Assembly (NCBI GenBank): GCA_021464525.1 | Contig: JADRCO010001102.1 | Location: 1-22,556 of the forward strand | DNA: 22,556 nucleotides | Direction: 5' to 3' | Origin: Rhizophagus sp. LPA8_4_AMF | Lineage: Eukaryota > Glomeromycota > Glomeromycetes > Glomerales > Glomeraceae | Shown here: positions 19,321 through 22,556 of the stretch, in pieces | Position numbering within the stretch: position 1 is the stretch's first letter | How the letters are laid out: each line of letters opens with the position of its first letter | Notes under the pieces: model-generated | What the model saw: the letters and a program-made list of their open reading frames with translations, nothing else | The model's database searches: none | Told to the model about the DNA's origin: nothing | Program-made: the position numbers and the translations under genes

Positions 19321-20520
19321 TAAGAGTAAAGTCCTGATCGAAACTAGTAATGGTAAATGTTGAGAGTAGACACGCTTATCATAGCATTACAGTATTTTAC
19401 TATTATTTTATCAAAGTGTAACTCATACAATAGTACAAACTGGAAGAATACTAACTAAGAGCGATTGTGAAGCAGAATCTAAAACTAATGTAAGGCCACA
19501 AATACAACCGTTTACTGTATAAAAGTGACGCAAATTTTACGCGAAAAGGAAAAGCAGTAAGAATCTTTTTTGTAGAATCCCACGTGATTATCATTGTGGG
19601 GCGCGGTTCCTAAATCGATCTGATCATGTGAAATAAATTTATTTGGCCATTTAGTCGTTGATTATTCACTACTAAATCAATTATTACTTTGGTTTTCTAA
19701 TCGGAATTCAATTACAAGAATATCATCAAAGAACACACATCTCTTAGATTATAGAAAATTCTATTAGTATTTATGTTATTTATGTTATTGGTCTTATATG
19801 AAAAAGATTATTCTCTCGTGAGCAACCTAGTTGTTAATAGCAAATAATAGTAAAATATTATGACACAATTCTTCGACCATTACTTTAACAAATGATCTTA
19901 TTCTGTTGTAAACGCTATTAGTAAATAGATACTTTTGAAAATCTTAATCAACCATGTACTGTAATTTCAATCTAAAGAAAAGGATTAAAAAGAAAATATT
20001 GGGAATATATTTCGTTTGCATAAATTAATGTCAACTTTTACATCTAAAATATTTCTATCCCTGATATTGATATTTTACATTAATAAAACATTTGATTTCT
20101 GCTGAAATATATTTATATTACTCATTTATCATGACGAGAAATAATGAAGAATACGTTTATGAAGGAATCCATTAAATTCGAAAAAGACATGAACACAATT
20201 TTTCATACCATATGAGATAATGATAGTTCAACTTGATATACTATAAATTGAATCAATTTCGAACTGTTGTTTTATTATTAATATAGTATTGTTTATAACA
20301 TTCATCATGAATAATACAGAGAATAAGCAGTGAATATGCTCTCGTACGAAATATAGTAAAATGTAATGTAAGCTTTATTCGTATCCAAATAGTATTTTTG
20401 ACAAACGAAAATATGCTGAAATTCTTTATAATTCAATTGTTTCCATCATTATTGTGATTAAACAAGTCAGCTAACAATTATCCACGTGATTTATGAATGT
20501 TCATTTTATTTTTTATACAG
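19321..20520. other. Intergenic, containing CACGTGATT repeat fragments
   Basis: No gene was found. CACGTGATTATCATT at 19581 followed by ATAAATTTATTTGGCCA (to about 19648) repeats the layout of 6857-6906, and another CACGTGATTT lies at 20483. The remainder is AT-rich with frequent stops. Confidence 0.35.
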
Positions 20521-21347
20521 CACGCTCTTGAATTAAAATTGAGCCGGATTACCTAAATCCATCAACAATTACTTACACAACGTGTTTAATCCTTCTTATT
20601 TGTGCAAAAGTTTAGCTCTTGTTAATCAATAATACAACTTCAATTTAGACTTAACTTTCGATTGTAATATTATCGGAGGGCGTACACCGATTAGAGACTA
20701 TATTCCAAATTTATCCAACAAAGACATTGTATCATTAAGAAATAAGAATATAATTTTTATGGATCAAATTGTATCCCCGGACGGTAACTACCTTCAAACC
20801 TAGTCCGAGATTAAAAAATATCGCGAAAAGAATTTCAAAGGCTGTATACCAAAATGGGTTCGTCATTTAGAAGAAAATTACATTTTAAGTAATTATCGCC
20901 GCCTCACATATCTTTTACAAGATTCAACCTGATTTACCGATCCAAGAATCAAATTAGGCGTTCACAAACCTAAATTTAAATGGTCTGTTCATTGGGACAA
21001 CAGTCTGAACTCTGAAAGCTGCTCCTATTATAGGCAAAACTTTATTGCAAGAATCCTTTCAACATCAATCGGTTTCGTATATAGAACATTATATACCGGT
21101 GACTAATCATCAACATCACGATTTGACACCTAGGCGCCAGCCTCTGATCCTTATACCTTGTTCTCATTGCTCGCTAAATTCTTATTTTCCTCATGACGTA
21201 CAAGCAAAATGTGTTATTGCCGTGCGTACTGCTCAACTAACTACTTTTTAATGTTTTTTCGCAATCTGCATCAGAACACAAGTTTTACAAACGTACTATA
21301 CCCTCACCCTATGTAGTCTCAACTAAACCTTTATTTAGTATTAGATA

Positions 21348-22001
21348 CAGTGGCGGTCAAAAATATTGCATCACTTTTGACTTAAATTCACAATATAAAT
21401 TAAATATGGTAGTATAATAAATTTATATTTATTTTAAAGCTTGAATGTTTTAAAGTTATTTACTTGCCTGATTCATAGAAAAATTTTGCATAAATTATTT
21501 ATTTTGTAAAATATGAATTTTCAACTTTTTACTAAGAGTAGCTATAATAAAATAAGCGTCAGAATTTGATTCTATAAGTGATATAGAGCTCATATTTCAA
21601 AAATTGTAACGATTGAACCAGTAGTTGTGGAGAAATTGGCTGTTAAAAATTACGACAATCGCTATTTTACATACTGTATGTGTAACCTAGATTTTCACCG
21701 ATTTTTACAATTTTTAAGAACTAATTACTGATTCGATTTTGGAATATAAGCTTTATATCACTTAAAGAATCACATTGTGCCATTTATTTTATTGTAGTTA
21801 TCCGCAATAAAAAGTTAAGAATCCATATTTCTACAAATTAAATGATTTATACAAGATTTCTCTATGAATTGGACAAAAAAATAGTTTTAAAATATCTGTT
21901 GAGATTCACGCTTTAAAATAAATATAAATTTATTATACTGCCATTTGTAATTTATATTGTAAATTAAGTCAAAAGTGATGCAATACTTTTGAACGCCACT
22001 G
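21348..22001. mobile_element. Fold-back Tc1/mariner-type MITE, 654 bp, TA target site
   Basis: The left end CAGTGGCGGTCAAAAATATT and the reverse complement of the right end, CAGTGGCGTTCAAAAGTATT, begin arms that match over the first 95 bp or so with few differences. Matching continues, more loosely, to about 275 bp per arm, for example TAAGTGATATAGAGCTCATAT against TAAGTGATATAAAGCTTATAT. The loop is only about 100 bp around 21625-21725. TA dinucleotides flank both ends (21346-21347 and 22002-22003), as expected from Tc1/mariner integration. No transposase is encoded. The element interrupts the LINE relic and is therefore younger than it. Confidence 0.9.
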
Positions 22002-22228
22002 TATATAGCTTATTAAAGATTCTTACTTTATAATAATACTGCCCCTTTACAAACTAATTTGATTCTTCGAACTCTTGCTCTGATTCTACTCAATCCCTTA
22101 CAGTAATTCAAAATCAAATTGAACTTTTATGTCAATCATATATTAGACAAACTCCTTTTAATATAGCCTCTCAATTTAATATTCGGATTTTATATGGCTG
22201 GCTACAGAGTACAGACACATCAGTCCAG

Positions 22229-22293
22229 CCCTTAACTTACCTTCAGGATCAACAGTATTCCTCCCTTAACTTACCTTCAGGATCAACAGTATT
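22229..22293 (+). repeat. 31-bp exact direct repeat, 34-bp period
   Basis: CCCTTAACTTACCTTCAGGA and the next 11 bases occur at 22229-22259 and again exactly at 22263-22293, separated by three bases (CCT). The unit lies inside the LINE relic in the part reading LNLPSGSTV. It looks like a recent local tandem duplication. Confidence 0.85.
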
Positions 22294-22310
22294 GTTAAGG
22301 TCAGTTCTTT

Positions 22311-22556
22311 GGTGTTTATAAAAATAAACGAAAGATTAATTAGGATAGGCAGAAGGTAGATATGTATAAATGAATATAACAATTATTAACACAAGGTTAA
22401 TAAACACAAATCAACTCCAAATTACAATTGACCAATTTTACTTCAAATCCAATCAGATGTGAATAAAGTATTGCACTCCCAATGGCAAATACGATCAGAC
22501 ACAAATAAAGGATTGAAAACAATAAATGACAATATAACTACGGGTTAAGTGTATAT
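22311..22556. other. AT-rich tail of the window
   Basis: No coding or repeat signal was identified after the LINE-like sequence fades near 22310. The LINE 3' boundary cannot be placed from this window. Confidence 0.3.

Larger units (their letters stand above)
20521..22310 (+). mobile_element. LINE (non-LTR retrotransposon) relic, RT-to-RNase H region
   Basis: A long frame starts at 20657 (FDCNIIGGRTPIRDYIPNLS) and runs past 21100 with only a TAG (20801) and a TGA (20930). It includes IPKWVRHLEENYILSNYRRL and FKWSVHWDNSLNSES. The frame then shifts to VSYIEHYIPVTNHQHHDLTP and a Cys-bearing block, IPCSHCSLNSYFPHD and KCVI (to 21251). I recognise this succession from Rhizophagus LINE polyproteins, between reverse transcriptase and ribonuclease H, from memory only. 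Upstream 20521-20656 gives HALELKLSRIT-like sequence in broken frames. After the MITE the relic resumes at 22002, and LPSGSTV near 22270 resembles the approach to RNase H. No RT catalytic YADD motif is in the window. The copy is dead. Confidence 0.65.

Overview
The window looks like nuclear DNA of an arbuscular mycorrhizal fungus, most likely Rhizophagus (Glomeromycotina). It is strongly AT-rich, its genes carry short GT-AG introns (67-93 nt), and I recognise several protein families as expanded in Rhizophagus: a TPR/half-RING protein, a MACPF-like protein that can carry a kinase, and LINE debris. The assignment rests on memory of those families and on style; no search was run.

Layout. 1-1279: a short inverted-repeat element (117-259) just upstream of a frameshifted pseudogene on +. 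1283-3460: a decayed minus-strand gene with an N-terminal small domain, a MACPF-like middle, a Cys cluster and, after an intron, the start of a protein kinase domain. 3461-8583: about 5 kb with no convincing gene, containing scattered inverted repeats. 8584-12450: a five-exon gene for a protein of about 1184 residues with a half-RING/U-box-like zinc module and nine TPR units. 12736-14550: an apparently intact minus-strand paralogue of the decayed gene at 1283-3460 (604 residues), lacking the kinase. 14551-20520: gene-poor DNA with exon-like fragments (15324-16707) and a decayed Ser/Lys-rich, probably transposon-derived coding relic on minus (18852-19320). 20521-22310: a LINE relic interrupted at a TA by a 654-bp fold-back Tc1/mariner-type MITE (21348-22001).

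How it fits together. Only two protein genes look functional: the TPR/half-RING gene and the convergent MACPF-like gene, whose stop codons are 285 bp apart. The TPR gene is flanked by two same-orientation members of the MACPF-like family, one dead and one open. The dead copy is the more informative about architecture, because it still shows a pore-former-like domain joined through an intron to a kinase glycine loop. The rest reads as transposon-worn accessory sequence. No rRNA, tRNA, CRISPR array or bacterial-type operon was seen.
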